Positions 43,401 through 55,842 of a stretch of DNA of 64,000 nt are shown in pieces (the stretch's first letter is position 1; each line of letters begins with the position of its first letter). The position numbers were made by a program, and so were the translations under genes. The notes beneath the pieces are model-generated. The model was not told the DNA's origin, did no database searches, and saw only the letters and a list, made by a program, of their open reading frames with translations. The stretch is from Nocardia inohanensis NBRC 100128 (GTDB lineage: Bacteria; Actinomycetota; Actinomycetes; Mycobacteriales; Mycobacteriaceae), in contig NZ_BDBK01000014.1 in the NCBI RefSeq assembly GCF_001612945.1, positions 124,001 through 188,000 on the forward strand, in the 5' to 3' direction.

Positions 43401-43779
43401 CAACGACTACCTGGGTTCCGAGCAGCCCATCCTGCTGGACTGGGCGGTCGGCCTCCAGTTCCCCTGCCAGCGCCCGTTCGATCACCGCTACGGCATCGCC
43501 GAAGTCCCCAACTTCCGCATCCTGCCGGACCGCCCGCTGGCCATCAGCTCCACCAACACCTGGCAGGCCGAGGAGTTCGGCGGCCCGCTCGGCTTCAGCG
43601 AAATGCTCGCCTCCTCCAAAACCATCCCCACCTATCTCCGCGACAACTGGGACCGCGACTGGGGCTCCCTCGAGCAGTACACCCAGTACTACCCGGACGC
43701 CGACCGCAAGCCCGAGATCCAGACCGGCACCGCCCCCCGCTCCGGCTTCTGGTCCCCCGGCAAGATCAGGGCCTCCTGA
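40450..43779 (+). CDS. emb: Arabinosyltransferase of the Emb family (second, intact copy)
   Basis: A 1,109-residue GT53 enzyme extending arabinan outside the membrane. It has the N-terminal helix, an outside beta-domain, GANTSDDGYILTMVRV with catalytic Asp, HAGYMANYFRWFGVPEAPFGWYY, about 13 helices, a Gly/Asn-rich linker and a C-terminal carbohydrate-binding domain with PCQRPFDHRYGIAEVP and W-D-R-D-W. The residue matching EmbB Met306 is Met, the ethambutol-sensitive state. It is closer to EmbC/EmbB than EmbA by eye, so no letter is given. The GTG at 40450 lacks a clear ribosome-binding site; TACGAT at 40436-40441 may allow a leaderless start. With the first emb broken, this is the only intact emb gene in the window. 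Confidence 0.94.
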   Translation: MSDASAVLTKPPQPAEPPASSRDFRIAKTIAIVAGLLGALFALATPFLPVQQTTAAINWPQHGSLQSIDAPLMSQVPLSLDVTIPCSAVQQLDPRGGILLATAPPQGKGADLEALFVRVSGESVDVLDRNAVVVSAPRERMSECSSIVITSDDAKTYARFEGLTRTIEKPTADGGREIITVPVEGQLGGDLRPQVTGVFTDMKGAVPDGLSFHMDVDSRFSSTPTVIKLVAIIAAVLLTLLAMGALAVLDTSDGRGHRRIFPAHWLKPTWADGGVIGTLLLWHFIGANTSDDGYILTMVRVAPHAGYMANYFRWFGVPEAPFGWYYYVIQAFSEISTASPWVRIPALLCGILCWLVISREVVPRLGNAVSKSKVALWTGGLVFLAFWLPYDNGLRSEPIVALGALLTWVSIERAIATSRLLPAAVAVLVAAFTLAAAPTGLMCVAALLAGIRPLVAIAVRRRKQFGDVALLAPIAAAGTLVLVVVFGDQTFAGIMEANRVRQATGPNLAWYKDYLRYYYLFVETVDGSLARRFAFLVMILCLITTMLVLLRRRQVPGIASGPTWRLMGVVFGTIFFMMFNPTKWTHHFGAYAGIAGSLAAVTAVAVSATALRSRKNRSVFLAGLLFTLALAFSGINGYWYVSSYGVPWFDKRVSLHGVQSNTIVLLLFGLALAVVAWQGLREGYAKPLANGKTQRGKRIRKFAAIPLTVVAALMVVFEVLSMLKGAVSQYPAYSLGRSNFDALAGKSCGLAGDVLVETEVNKGNLAPIIDPAHPPTGDPLAGENPVGFSPNGVPVKLDADAVEVKPGTGNTSTQTVGPAFEEGQNAGTGGGKGAEGVNGSTVALPFGLDPATTPIMGSWQDGVQQPATLTSSWYGLPARSDDSPLIVISAAGRVLSFDSTGNMTYGQTLVVQYGHKNADGSVTELGEYRPQDIGPAPSWRNLRVPFSALPAEADAVRIHAVDPILIGDQWLAFTPPRVPKLQTLNDYLGSEQPILLDWAVGLQFPCQRPFDHRYGIAEVPNFRILPDRPLAISSTNTWQAEEFGGPLGFSEMLASSKTIPTYLRDNWDRDWGSLEQYTQYYPDADRKPEIQTGTAPRSGFWSPGKIRAS

Positions 43780-43796
43780 CCCGACCGGCCCGTAGT

Positions 43797-43836
43797 GAAG
43801 TGGCCGTCCGCGAATCGCGGACGGCCACTTCGCTTT
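43797..43836 (+). terminator. Terminator after emb
   Basis: A perfect 16-bp stem (43797-43812 with 43816-43831), 3-base loop, followed by GCTTT. Confidence 0.88.
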
Positions 43837-43904
43837 CCGGTGGTCTCACCGTGAACGGGTACCCATTGTGAGGGTGACCTCCGCCACCCGGAAGGATGGA
43901 CACC

Positions 43905-44672
43905 ATGGTGAATGTTCAACTCGGCGATGTCGCGACCTGGTACGACGTGCACGGTGACGGCGAACCGGTGGTCCTGCTGCACGGCTCCTTCGTCGATTCC
44001 CGAATGTTCGCGCCGGCCATGGAATCACTGGTGGGGCGGTTCCGGGTCTACAAGACCGATCGGCGCGGGCACGGGCACACGTCCGATGTCGACGGGCCGA
44101 TGTCGTTCGACGCGATGGCCGAGGACCTGATCGCCTTCCTGGAGAAGGTGGTCGGTGAACCCGCCCATCTGGTCGGTTACAGCTCGGGCGCGAATGTCGC
44201 CCTGCTGGTCGCGCTGCGCCGCCCGGACCTGATCCGCAGACTGGTTCTGATCAGCGGGAACTTCCATCACGACGGCCTGCTGCCGGGGGTATTGGAGAGC
44301 TTCACGAGCGAGGAGGCCATGCAGCGTCTGGGCGCCCGCTACGGCGAGGTCTCTCCCCAGGGCGAAGACCACTTCCCCGTCGTGGTTCGCAAGATCATCG
44401 AAATGGAGCGCGCGGAACCCGCTCTCACCCCCGCGGACCTGTCGGCCCTGCGCGTGCGCACCCTGGTCATGGCCGGGGACGACGACGCCATCGCGGCGGA
44501 GCACACCCTCGCGCTGTATCGCGCGATCCCGGACTCCGAGCTGGCCATCATCCCCGGCACGTCACATCTGCTGGTTATGGAGAAACCGGCCGCGGTCTAC
44601 TCCCTGGTCGCGGACTTCCTCGCCAAGGATCCGGTGCCGACGCGCCAGCCCATCCGCCGCGCCGCGCACTGA
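43905..44672 (+). CDS. Alpha/beta hydrolase
   Basis: A 255-residue alpha/beta-fold enzyme. HGSFVDSRMF is the oxyanion loop, GYSSGA (about residue 92) holds the nucleophile, VMAGDDDAI the acid and GTSHLLVMEKP the histidine, so the triad is complete. ATG 43905 is preferred to ATG 43896 because GGAAGG lies 9 bases upstream. A perfect GGGTACCC palindrome lies about 45 bases before it. It is not part of the usual arabinogalactan gene set and its substrate is unknown. Confidence 0.87.
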   Translation: MVNVQLGDVATWYDVHGDGEPVVLLHGSFVDSRMFAPAMESLVGRFRVYKTDRRGHGHTSDVDGPMSFDAMAEDLIAFLEKVVGEPAHLVGYSSGANVALLVALRRPDLIRRLVLISGNFHHDGLLPGVLESFTSEEAMQRLGARYGEVSPQGEDHFPVVVRKIIEMERAEPALTPADLSALRVRTLVMAGDDDAIAAEHTLALYRAIPDSELAIIPGTSHLLVMEKPAAVYSLVADFLAKDPVPTRQPIRRAAH

Positions 44673-44688
44673 CCGGTTTCGTATCGAC

Positions 44689-44886
44689 TCACGCGTCGAT
44701 GTGAGCGATCCATTCGTACACCGGAAGACTGCCCTCGGGGGTGTCTTCCCAGCGCGGAGTCACCTTGAAGCGCTCGTACCCACCCCCGAAAGCAACCCGC
44801 AACTCTATGCCCGGCGGGGTGATGGGCACGATCCGCTGCTTCAGGCCGTCCGGCCCGCCTTCGAGCAATGCCTTCGGTGTACTCAT
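44689..44886 (-). CDS. Small DUF5988-like protein
   Basis: A 65-residue protein. ALLEGGPDGL at the start, FGGGYERFKVT in the middle and LPVYEWIAHID at the end match the plan of DUF5988, small actinobacterial proteins often near biosynthetic genes. The role is unknown. It converges with the hydrolase gene and is 71 bases from accD4, whose stop lies on the same strand upstream. Confidence 0.72.
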   Translation of the reverse strand: MSTPKALLEGGPDGLKQRIVPITPPGIELRVAFGGGYERFKVTPRWEDTPEGSLPVYEWIAHIDA

Positions 44887-44957
44887 AGCTGAAGGCTCTC
44901 ACATCCGGCCCGGACGACCGATCGATTCGGTGTAATCGGCGAGCCGTCGCCGGTAGG

Positions 44958-46499
44958 TCAGAGCGGCAAAAGATGGTGTTTACGGGGGTTGCGTGGGAGC
45001 TTCTTGTCGCGCAGCAGGTGCAGCGCGCGACGAATCTCCAGCCGGGTGGTGGCGGGGTCGATGACGGCGTCGATATAGCCGCGTTCGGCCGCCACCCACG
45101 GGGTCGCCATGGTGGCGTTGTAGAAGTCGATCATCTGCTGGCGCAGGGCCGCGCGCTGATCCTCCGGCGCCGCCTCCAAGGACTTCGCCCCGATCAGGCT
45201 GACGGCCGATTCCGCGCCCATCACCGCGATGCGGGCGGTGGGCCAAGCCAGGTTGACGTCCGCGCCCAGCTGTTTGGAACCCATGACGGCGTAACCGCCG
45301 CCGTAGGACTTGCGGATGACCACGGTGACCTTCGGAACGGTGGCCTCCACGAACGAGAAGATGAAGCGGCCACCGCGTTTGATGACGCCGATCTTCTCCT
45401 GCTCCACCCCGGGTAGGAAGCCCGGAGTGTCGACCACGAACACCAGCGGGATCTCGAAGGCATCGCAGAGCCGGACGAAGTGCGCGGCCTTGTCGGAGGC
45501 GCGGGCGTCCAGCGCGCCGGCGTAGACCATGGGCTGGTTGGCGACCACGCCGACGGTGCGGCCGTCCACCCGGGCGAAACCGCAGATGACATTGCGGCCC
45601 GCGGATTCCCCGAACTCGTGGAACGCGCCGTCGTCGAAGATGCGCAGCAGGATCTCGTGCATGTCGTACGCGGCGTTGTCGGCATCGGGCACGATGCCGC
45701 GCAGCTCCTGATCCGATTCGGTGAGCTCCGGTTCCAGACCGGGGTTCACGATGGGCGGGAGTTCCTGGCAGCTGGAGGGGAGATAACCGAGGTAGTCACG
45801 AACCCACTGGAAAGCTGCGGCCTCGTCCTTGGCGACATGGTGGATATTGCCGTACTGCGCTTGGGAATTCGCGCCGCCGAGCTCCTCCAGCGAGACGTCC
45901 TCGCCGGTGACCTCGCGAATCACCTTGGGGCCGGTGACGAACATGTAGGCGGCCTCGGTGGCGACCACGACATCGGTATTGATGGGCGCGTAGACCGCGC
46001 CGCCCGCGCAACTGCCCAGGATCATCGAGATCTGAGGGACCAAGCCGGACAACGGTTCCTGGCGACGACCCAGCTCGGCGTACCAGGCCAGCGAGGTCAC
46101 CGCCTCCTGCACGCGCGCGCCGCCGGAGTCGTTGATGCCGACCACCGGGCAGCCGACCTTGGCGGCGAACTCCATGATGCCGGCGACCTTGCGGCCGAAC
46201 ATCTCGCCGACCGAACCGCCGTAGACGGTCTGGTCGTGCGAGAAGACAGCGACGGGGCGGCCTTCGACGAGGCCGTGGCCGGTGACCACGCCGTCGCCGT
46301 AGAGCGCGTTCTTGTCACCCGGATTGCGGACCAGCGCACCGATTTCCACGAAGGTGCCCGGATCGAAGAGCATATTGATCCGGTCGCGGGCGGAAGGGAT
46401 ACCCTTGCGCGCCCGCTTCGCGATTCCCGCTGCTCCTGCCGGTTCTCTCGCGACTTCCAGCTTCTGTCGCAGGTCGGCGAGTTTCCCGGCAGTACTCAC
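44958..46499 (-). CDS. accD4: Acyl-CoA carboxylase beta subunit (carboxyltransferase)
   Basis: Carboxylates long-chain acyl-CoA to give the alpha-branch substrate for Pks13. 513 residues with the two crotonase-like halves: GINDSGGARVQEAV and ILGSCAGGAVYAP (biotin-side oxyanion) in the first, VVDTPGFLPGVEQE and KSYGGGYAVMGSKQ in the second. It starts with GTG at 46499 after AAAGGGG. It is the last gene of the fadD32-pks13-accD4 run, 54 bases after pks13, as in all mycolate-making bacteria. The alpha subunit and epsilon subunit are not in the window. Confidence 0.95.
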   Translation of the reverse strand: MSTAGKLADLRQKLEVAREPAGAAGIAKRARKGIPSARDRINMLFDPGTFVEIGALVRNPGDKNALYGDGVVTGHGLVEGRPVAVFSHDQTVYGGSVGEMFGRKVAGIMEFAAKVGCPVVGINDSGGARVQEAVTSLAWYAELGRRQEPLSGLVPQISMILGSCAGGAVYAPINTDVVVATEAAYMFVTGPKVIREVTGEDVSLEELGGANSQAQYGNIHHVAKDEAAAFQWVRDYLGYLPSSCQELPPIVNPGLEPELTESDQELRGIVPDADNAAYDMHEILLRIFDDGAFHEFGESAGRNVICGFARVDGRTVGVVANQPMVYAGALDARASDKAAHFVRLCDAFEIPLVFVVDTPGFLPGVEQEKIGVIKRGGRFIFSFVEATVPKVTVVIRKSYGGGYAVMGSKQLGADVNLAWPTARIAVMGAESAVSLIGAKSLEAAPEDQRAALRQQMIDFYNATMATPWVAAERGYIDAVIDPATTRLEIRRALHLLRDKKLPRNPRKHHLLPL

Positions 46500-46553
46500 T
46501 GGTCCCCTTTCGGCTGTGATACCTACTTTCGCAGAACCCGTTTCGCTGTGGTG

Positions 46554-51710
<5,157 letters not shown>

Positions 51711-51769
51711 CAGTCCTCAAGCTACCTGTCTGCGTAGAGTGCGCGGCAGTGAATCGGTGGTGATTCAAC

Positions 51770-51802
51770 GAATGGCGCGAGCCGCCGGGGCTCGCGCCAT
51801 TC
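51770..51802 (-). terminator. Hairpin between fadD32 and pks13
   Basis: GAATGGCGCGAGCC (51770-51783) pairs with GGCTCGCGCCATTC (51789-51802), a perfect 14-bp stem with a 5-base loop. There is no T-run. It could lower readthrough from fadD32 into pks13 or stabilise a processed end. Confidence 0.6.
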
Positions 51803-51821
51803 AACCGATGAGGCTTAAGCC

Positions 51822-53744
51822 TCATTCCTCGTCTGGTGCATCGGGGAAAGCTTGCTGCGTGTAACCACCACGCAGTGTGCCTTCCAAGTACGCCGCCTTG
51901 CAGGCACGACGCGCGATCTTGCCACTGGAGGTACGGGGAATCGAGCCCGCGGGCACCAGCAGGATGTCACGCGCGGTGACGCCGTGCCGGGAGGAGACCG
52001 CCGCGCGCACCGCATCCGCGATGGGCCCCGGATCGGCCTTGCCGGCGCCCGGACCGCGCTCCGCGACGATAACCAGCTGTTCGCTGCCATCCTCCGCATC
52101 GAAGCTCAGACCCGAATGGCTGTCCTGCGCAAACACTTCGGCGGGCAGCTGGTTGGCCGGGACCGCGAAGGCCGCGACGAAACCGGGGCGCAGCGCCTTG
52201 GAGGCTTCCTGCGCGGAGTACTCCAGATCCTGCGGGTAGTGGTTGCGGCCGTCCACGATGACCAGGTCCTTGACCCGGCCGGTGATGTACAGCTCGCCGT
52301 CCACGTACACGCCGTAGTCGCCGGTGCGCAGCCAGTTGCCTTCGGCCGGAACGCCTTCGGCGTGGCTGCCGGTGGGCAGACGGCGGGTCAACCGGTTACG
52401 GAAGGTCTTCTGCGTCTCCTCCGCGCGACCCCAGTAACCGATGCCGATGTTGTTGCCGTGCAACCAGATCTCGCCGACCTGACCCTCGGGCAGCTCACGC
52501 GCACCCTCGGGATCGTCGACGGTCTCGGCGTCCACGATGGCGCCCCACTGCGAAAGCGCCACGTAGCCACAGGAAACCTGCGCGATGGAGTTGGGCGTGC
52601 CCTGCTCCACCTTCACGATGCGGCCGGCATTGAGCTCGGTGCGATCGACGTAGATGACCTTGGCCTCGTCCTCGTGCCGGGTGGCCGAGACGAACAGGGT
52701 GGCCTCGGCCATGCCGTAGCAGGGCTTGATGGCGGTCTTGGGCAGGCCGTACGGCGCGAACGCCTCGTTGAACTTCTTCATCGACGAGGTGGTGACCGGC
52801 TCGGAGCCATTGATCAAGCCGATGACGTTCGAGAGGTCGAGGGCCTCGCCCTGCTTGGGCAGACCGCGCATGGCGGCGTGCTCGAAGGCGAAGTTCGGTG
52901 CGGCGGCGAAGGTTCCGGCGCCGTCGGCCACCGCGGCCAGTTCGTTGATCCAGCGCGCGGGGCGGCGAACGAACGAGGCCGGCGACATGATGGTGATGTA
53001 CTTGCCGCCGACGGCGGGCAGGATCACGGTCAGCAGACCCATGTCGTGGTAGAGCGGCAGCCAGGTGACACCGCGCGAATTCCAGTTCAGATCAAGCGCG
53101 TTGACCATCTGGAGCACGTTCGTGCCGACCGCCCGGTGCGTGATTTCCACACCGGCGGGAACGCGTGTCGAACCCGACGTGTACTGCAAGTACGCGATAT
53201 CGTCGACCGCGATATCGGGGCGGATCCACGACTCGCCCACGCTGTCCGGAATGGCGTCCACGGCGATGATGCGGGGACGCTGCGCGGCGGGCAGCGACCG
53301 GAAGAACTGGCGTACCCCGGCGGCGGAGGAGCTGGCCGTCAGGATCGCCGCAGGCTCACAGTCGCCCAGCACCGCGTGCAGGCGATCGGTGTGACCCGGC
53401 TCGTCCGGATCGAACAACGGCACCGCGATGGTGCCCGCATAGATGGCGGCGAAGAAGGAGATCACGTAGTCCAGGCCCTGCGGAGCGAGGATCGCGACCC
53501 GATCGCCCCGTTTGGTCACCTGCTGAAGACGGGCGGCCACCGCGCGCAGCCGGGTGCCGAACTGACTCCAGGTCAGGTCCTGATACTCACCGTCGCGCTC
53601 GCGTGAGTAGTCGATGTAGCGGTACGCCAGATCATCTGCGTCGTTACCGTGGGTGTGCTTCTCGACGTAGTCGACGAGGGTGCTGCCCTCGGGAATCGTG
53701 ATGTTCCCCGTTTCGTCGAGGTAATCGTCGAAAGTCTCGTCCAT
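51822..53744 (-). CDS. fadD32: Long-chain fatty acyl-AMP ligase FadD32
   Basis: Activates meromycolic acid as acyl-AMP and loads it on Pks13 ACP1. 640 residues (637 in M. tuberculosis). The AMP-binding loop is YLQYTSGSTRVPAG (about 185-198), followed by LPLYHDMGL, NGSEPV, KPCYGMAEATLF, LRTGDYGVYVDGELYITGR and the C-terminal lysine in SSGKIARR. The ATG at 53744 has a purine-rich AAGGA just upstream and gives MDETFDDYL; longer in-frame readings are rejected. It is the first gene of the fadD32-pks13-accD4 run. Confidence 0.97.
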   Translation of the reverse strand: MDETFDDYLDETGNITIPEGSTLVDYVEKHTHGNDADDLAYRYIDYSRERDGEYQDLTWSQFGTRLRAVAARLQQVTKRGDRVAILAPQGLDYVISFFAAIYAGTIAVPLFDPDEPGHTDRLHAVLGDCEPAAILTASSSAAGVRQFFRSLPAAQRPRIIAVDAIPDSVGESWIRPDIAVDDIAYLQYTSGSTRVPAGVEITHRAVGTNVLQMVNALDLNWNSRGVTWLPLYHDMGLLTVILPAVGGKYITIMSPASFVRRPARWINELAAVADGAGTFAAAPNFAFEHAAMRGLPKQGEALDLSNVIGLINGSEPVTTSSMKKFNEAFAPYGLPKTAIKPCYGMAEATLFVSATRHEDEAKVIYVDRTELNAGRIVKVEQGTPNSIAQVSCGYVALSQWGAIVDAETVDDPEGARELPEGQVGEIWLHGNNIGIGYWGRAEETQKTFRNRLTRRLPTGSHAEGVPAEGNWLRTGDYGVYVDGELYITGRVKDLVIVDGRNHYPQDLEYSAQEASKALRPGFVAAFAVPANQLPAEVFAQDSHSGLSFDAEDGSEQLVIVAERGPGAGKADPGPIADAVRAAVSSRHGVTARDILLVPAGSIPRTSSGKIARRACKAAYLEGTLRGGYTQQAFPDAPDEE

Positions 53745-54189
53745 TCCTTCTTCTCCTCCGAGGCGCACGCGGCGGCATACGGCGATTGTGCCGCTGTTAC
53801 CTGTGAGGCCCCGACTCTCTTTCGCCCGCGGGAGCTCCATGCGAGAGCCAACCTGCTGAATTCTGTTGCGGTCTGCGCGGTGACCGTCTATTGGCTAGAT
53901 GTTCTCAAACCAGAGACATGTTACAGACGAGTAGATCGGCCATGCTTCGGAGCGGCCGAACATCTCCCAGCTCACAGTCTCTTCCTACGCTCCGACCGAC
54001 GCGAATGCCTCCAAATGGGTGGGTGGGAACCCACAAACGACACAACAAGGACATGGATGTGAGTTGAAGCACCCACCGGACCCGGGGGGTGTCGCAACCC
54101 GGAGCACTTTACTAGGTGACCCTGAAACTGGGGGGTCGGTCGGGAGACCGTCACACAGGTGAGCGCTCGCTCGCCGGATCGCGTGAAAA
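53745..54189. other. Promoter region of fadD32
   Basis: 445 bases without a gene. It holds a small hairpin around TGGGTGGGTGGGAACCCA near 54016-54033. Somewhat AT-richer stretches near 53880-53930 could hold the fadD32 promoter, but no convincing -35/-10 pair or operator was identified. Confidence 0.45.
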
Positions 54190-55170
54190 TCAGGAGTGCG
54201 CGGGGTGCGGTGCGTTCTCGATGAGCCCGCTGGCCCAGTTGACGGTCCACTGGGTCGCTGTGGTGCCGTTCTCGTCCACCACGAAGCCGTTGTAGAGGCT
54301 GTGCACCGGATTGCCCGCGGCCCGCACCAGGGTGCCGATCGAGCCGAGGATATTGGCCGGATTGAGAGCGGCCGCCGGGGAATCGCAGATGAGATCGCCG
54401 GAGGCGCAGATCGTATAGGTGCGATCGGCGAGCGCGCCGTAACCCGCGCGCGGTCCGGTCATGGTGATGCCGGGGACGTTCAGGCCCTTGAGCGCGACCT
54501 CCGCGCCGACACCGGCCGGGGAGAAACCGATCTCCTGGGCCTTGCCCTCGCCGCCCTCGTCGCGACGGCCGTCGGCGATGGTCGTCACGCCGAGCACCTG
54601 CTTCGCGGGCACCGGGCCCTTGCCCGCGCCGATCTGCGCGGCCAGGTCACCCGCGATCACCGCGCCCTGGGAGAAACCCGCGAGCACGTAGGTGGTGAGG
54701 GGGCAATTCTTGTACGTCTCGGCCAGTTTCGCGTTGGCGCGGTCGTAACCCTCGGAGCGGCTCTTGTTGTACGACGCCTGCCCGTCCGGCGGGATCGCGA
54801 TCGGATTCGAGAACTGGGCGACATACGGGACGGTGTAGAGCTCGAGGCGCTTGTTGTCGAATTTCTCACGAACCGGATTGGAGATGTTCAACATCAGCGA
54901 GGCGGGGTTCGCCGTCGGGTTGTAGGGGTCGTCATTGCTGTTCGACTCCCAGGTGCCGGGCACGGACAGCATGAACACGTCCGGGCAGTCGGCGGATTGA
55001 GAGGTCGGCGGCTGCTCCGAACCCGGCTTGGTGGGCTTGGGCAGGTGCAGGCGGCCCGCCAGCAGGTACCACAGCAGCAACGCCAGGATGATCACGATCA
55101 CGATCACGGCGATGATCAGCAGGCAGCCTGCCGGCTTGGACCGGCGTCCGGAGCGGCGCGTCGACATCAT
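54190..55170 (-). CDS. Cutinase-like phospholipase/thioesterase, Rv3802-like
   Basis: A 326-residue protein anchored by one N-terminal helix (about 14-38) with the catalytic domain outside. The cutinase nucleophile is in YVLAGFSQGAV, the Asp in TICASGDLICD, the His in NPVHSLYNGF, and paired cysteines are present (CPDV, NCPL, ICASGDLIC). The M. tuberculosis relative Rv3802c is essential and lies at the same place, between fadD32 and the Ag85 genes; it is linked to mycolate or lipid handling at the envelope. The ATG directly follows the stop of the upstream gene (TAA-ATG), so they are coupled. Confidence 0.9.
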   Translation of the reverse strand: MMSTRRSGRRSKPAGCLLIIAVIVIVIILALLLWYLLAGRLHLPKPTKPGSEQPPTSQSADCPDVFMLSVPGTWESNSNDDPYNPTANPASLMLNISNPVREKFDNKRLELYTVPYVAQFSNPIAIPPDGQASYNKSRSEGYDRANAKLAETYKNCPLTTYVLAGFSQGAVIAGDLAAQIGAGKGPVPAKQVLGVTTIADGRRDEGGEGKAQEIGFSPAGVGAEVALKGLNVPGITMTGPRAGYGALADRTYTICASGDLICDSPAAALNPANILGSIGTLVRAAGNPVHSLYNGFVVDENGTTATQWTVNWASGLIENAPHPAHS

Positions 55171-55704
55171 TTATTTGCAGTACGTGCTGGAGGCGACTTC
55201 GTAATAGATCTTGCCCGCCTGCTCGACCGGCATCTTCGACACGTCGAAGCTCGGATCCGAACCCGCGATGGCGGTCACGTAGGTGATGATCTGGTCCTCC
55301 GGGGCATTGCCGGCCTTGCCCTGGCACACCAGATTGCCGGCGGTGAGGGCGATATCGGTGGAGGCGGGCGTGATGCCCTTCTTCTTCAGCTCCTCCAGGA
55401 ACGCCTTGTCCTTGTCGGTCAGCGGCGTCGCATTGCTGGGGGTGGTGACGAACTGGCTGGGCACCGGCTGCGGGCGCTCGACCGCGGCCGAACTGGTCGG
55501 CGCCGCCTCCGGACTGCCGGACTGACCGGTCGCGGGGGCTTCACCGCCCGGAGTGGCGGGAGCGGAGGCGGCGGCCTTGGACGTGGTCGGGGCCAGCGTG
55601 GGCGTGCTCTTCGCGGTCGAATCGTTATTGCCGCAGGCGGCGAGCAGGCCGACGGCAGCCAGGGTGGCTACCACGCCGACAACCTTTCCACGGGTCCGAT
55701 GCAT
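55171..55704 (-). CDS. DUF732-domain lipoprotein
   Basis: A 177-residue exported protein. The lipobox LLAAC is at about residues 20-24, followed by an 70-residue Pro/Ala/Ser/Thr-rich spacer and a C-terminal DUF732 domain (FLEELKKKGITPASTDIALTAGNLVCQGKA...SSTYC) with two cysteines that likely bond. AAGGAA lies before the ATG. It is directly upstream of and coupled to the Rv3802-like gene, so it may be an accessory factor for that enzyme; this is inference. Confidence 0.85.
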   Translation of the reverse strand: MHRTRGKVVGVVATLAAVGLLAACGNNDSTAKSTPTLAPTTSKAAASAPATPGGEAPATGQSGSPEAAPTSSAAVERPQPVPSQFVTTPSNATPLTDKDKAFLEELKKKGITPASTDIALTAGNLVCQGKAGNAPEDQIITYVTAIAGSDPSFDVSKMPVEQAGKIYYEVASSTYCK

Positions 55705-55842
55705 TTATTCGCTTCCTTGATCTGTCTGCGGGCACAAGGTCGGACCCCAGGCTAGCGGTAACCCGCGCCGACGTCCCGAGCTCACAAACGAACCTCATCG
55801 ACTTCTCAGCGTCCGGTATGCCCGCTGTGCGGGCGGGGCGCG

